A DNA stretch of 64,000 bases from Massilia agilis (GTDB taxonomy: Bacteria > Pseudomonadota > Gammaproteobacteria > Burkholderiales > Burkholderiaceae_D): positions 248,001-312,000 of the forward strand of contig NZ_JANUHB010000003.1 of assembly GCF_024756255.1 (NCBI RefSeq). The letters are read 5' to 3'. Positions 62,722 to 64,000 of the stretch are shown piece by piece. Both the position numbers and the translations under genes were made by a program. The notes below the pieces were generated by a model, which saw only the letters and a list, made by a program, of their open reading frames with translations, did no database searches and was not told the origin of the DNA. Each line of letters starts with the position of its first letter. Within the stretch, counting starts at the first letter, position 1.

Positions 62722-63786
62722 TTAGAACGAGTGGTTCACGCCCACGTCGTAGTGGTTGACGGTCGACGGATTGGCCAGCAGGCCGGCTGCCGTCGTGATG
62801 TCCTTCTTGCGCGAAGCGTCCACGTACAGGTAGGTACGCTTGGACAGGCTGTACTCGTAGCCCAGCGAGAACTGCTTGGTCTTGGCAGCGCCGTCCGGAT
62901 GCTTCTGGCCGTAGCCGGCCAGGACTTTGCCCGGGCCCATGGCGTAGGTTGCGCCCAGCACCCATGCCTTGGTGCGCGGGTTGAACGCAGCGGTGTGGCC
63001 GCGGTCCTGGCGGGTGTAGGTTGCCATCAGCTTCAGGTCTTGCACCGGAGCGATGATGCCGCCCAGGGTCCAGACCTTGGTCTCGATCGCGTTGCGCTCA
63101 TAGCCGAACATGGCCGATGCCGGGCCGTTGTTGTAGGTGGCCGACAGCGAGAACGGGTTGGCCGAGGCTTCGGCGCCAACCGGGTATTGCGGTGCAGCGG
63201 CGGTGCCGTTGCCGACGATGGCGGTGGCCAGGCCGGTGTTTTCCTTGGTGGCGACAGCGGCGTTCACCTGGAAGCCGCCCCACAGGTTGGCCGGCGAGTT
63301 GTACCAGAAGGCGTTCGACCAGCGGTTGTTGCCCGAACCAGCCGGATCCAGCGGAGCCGAGTTGTAGCCAGCGACGGTCAGGTCGGTGTAGAAGCCGGCC
63401 GGGGTCGGCAGCGAGTGCCACGGCTCGTAGGCGCCGACGGTTTCCTGGTACGGGGTCAGGCCACGGCCGATGCGGACCATACCGAAGTCGCCTTGCAGGC
63501 CGACGCGGCTCTGGCCCTGGAACAGCGGACGGTTGGCGACTTCAACGGTGCCGGTGTCCGGCTCGTAGCGGATTTCCAGTTGGAACAGTGCTTTCAGGCC
63601 GTTGCCCAGCTCTTCGGTGCCTTTGAAGCCCAGGGTGTTGGCGGCGCGCTTGCCGATGTTCAGGGTCTGGCCGGTGCGCTTGATGAAGCCCGCATCGACG
63701 GTACCGTAGATCTGCACTGCGGTTTGCGCGTGTGCCACGCCGGCGAACGCGCCAAACAGCGCCACTGCCATCAGTGATTTTTTCAT
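62722..63786 (-). CDS. Gram-negative general porin
   Basis: 354 residues. Signal peptide MKKSLMAVALFGAFAGVAHA followed by the barrel start QTAVQIYGTVDAGF and the family block NTLGFKGTEELGNGLKALFQ, ending in the assembly signal YDVGVNHSF. A paralogue of the porin downstream. AAGGAT precedes the ATG. The 214 bases upstream to the window end are AT-rich and should hold its promoter (TTGACT at about 63905 on the minus strand is a possible -35). Confidence 0.95.
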   Translation of the reverse strand: MKKSLMAVALFGAFAGVAHAQTAVQIYGTVDAGFIKRTGQTLNIGKRAANTLGFKGTEELGNGLKALFQLEIRYEPDTGTVEVANRPLFQGQSRVGLQGDFGMVRIGRGLTPYQETVGAYEPWHSLPTPAGFYTDLTVAGYNSAPLDPAGSGNNRWSNAFWYNSPANLWGGFQVNAAVATKENTGLATAIVGNGTAAAPQYPVGAEASANPFSLSATYNNGPASAMFGYERNAIETKVWTLGGIIAPVQDLKLMATYTRQDRGHTAAFNPRTKAWVLGATYAMGPGKVLAGYGQKHPDGAAKTKQFSLGYEYSLSKRTYLYVDASRKKDITTAAGLLANPSTVNHYDVGVNHSF

Positions 63787-64000
63787 TTATTCGGATCCTT
63801 TTTCTAAAGTGAAACGCAAAAACTTGGGGGGCGTTGAGACATGGGGTTGCTGAACGCTTGGGTGTCTGAACCTTAAATGCTTAACGCGTCAAGATTGTTG
63901 GATTAGTCAATTATGAGCCTTGCACTTGGTGGAAAGCCAATAAATCCAATTGTGCTGTTGTATTTTCGAAACGCATCACTATGGTGCAAACTGGGCTGCT

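Overview
The window is GC-rich, densely coded chromosomal DNA from a betaproteobacterium. The gene content (petABC next to sspAB, hslVU next to dksA, a complete type II secretion operon, a Tad pilus locus, beta-type porins, the DUF484-xerC pair) and the many short GTAGGGTGGGC palindromes point to Oxalobacteraceae, most likely near Massilia, Duganella or Janthinobacterium. The genus is an inference; there is no rRNA here.

Layout. 0.1-5 kb: a fused indolepyruvate ferredoxin oxidoreductase and a Nac/Cbl-like LysR regulator, separated by a large imperfect inverted repeat. 5.1-7.4 kb: an HD-GYP protein and a diguanylate cyclase facing each other with overlapping stop codons. 7.7-18.4 kb: a Tad (Flp) pilus locus in the order flp, cpaA, AAA ATPase, cpaB, cpaC, lipoprotein, tadZ, tadA, tadB, tadC, tadD. 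No tadE/F/G minor-pilin genes are present. The c-di-GMP genes beside it suggest, but do not prove, control of pilus-based attachment.

18.5-26.2 kb is the accessory part. It holds a BON lipoprotein, a DUF2807 protein, an SDR enzyme with an orphan VbhA-like antitoxin, an internally deleted hcp followed directly by a Rap1a-type immunity gene, a DUF5677-like protein, and a two-gene unit of a PD-(D/E)XK-like protein and a multi-pass membrane protein. It ends in a ruined tyrosine integrase beside tRNA-Thr(TGT). It looks like the eroded remains of an integrated element; the two-gene unit is the best candidate here for an undescribed system.

26.2-40.8 kb is core housekeeping: sspB/sspA, cytochrome bc1 (petCBA), mscL, a DegS-like protease, DUF2461 and cupin proteins, gpsA, secB, grxC, a rhodanese, gpmA, an EnvC-like hydrolase activator, a Ctp protease and moeB. 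40.9-52 kb is a tightly overlapped type II secretion operon gspGHIJKLMNDEFC. 52-61 kb carries an XRE regulator, hslVU, a protein with two tandem STAS-like modules, dksA with a very long histone-H1-like N-terminal extension, a His-rich COG0523 GTPase, and xerC with DUF484. Two general porins close the window.

Two families of palindromic repeats are scattered between genes. Family A usually occurs as inverted pairs, and one pair supplies the stop codons of two convergent genes.
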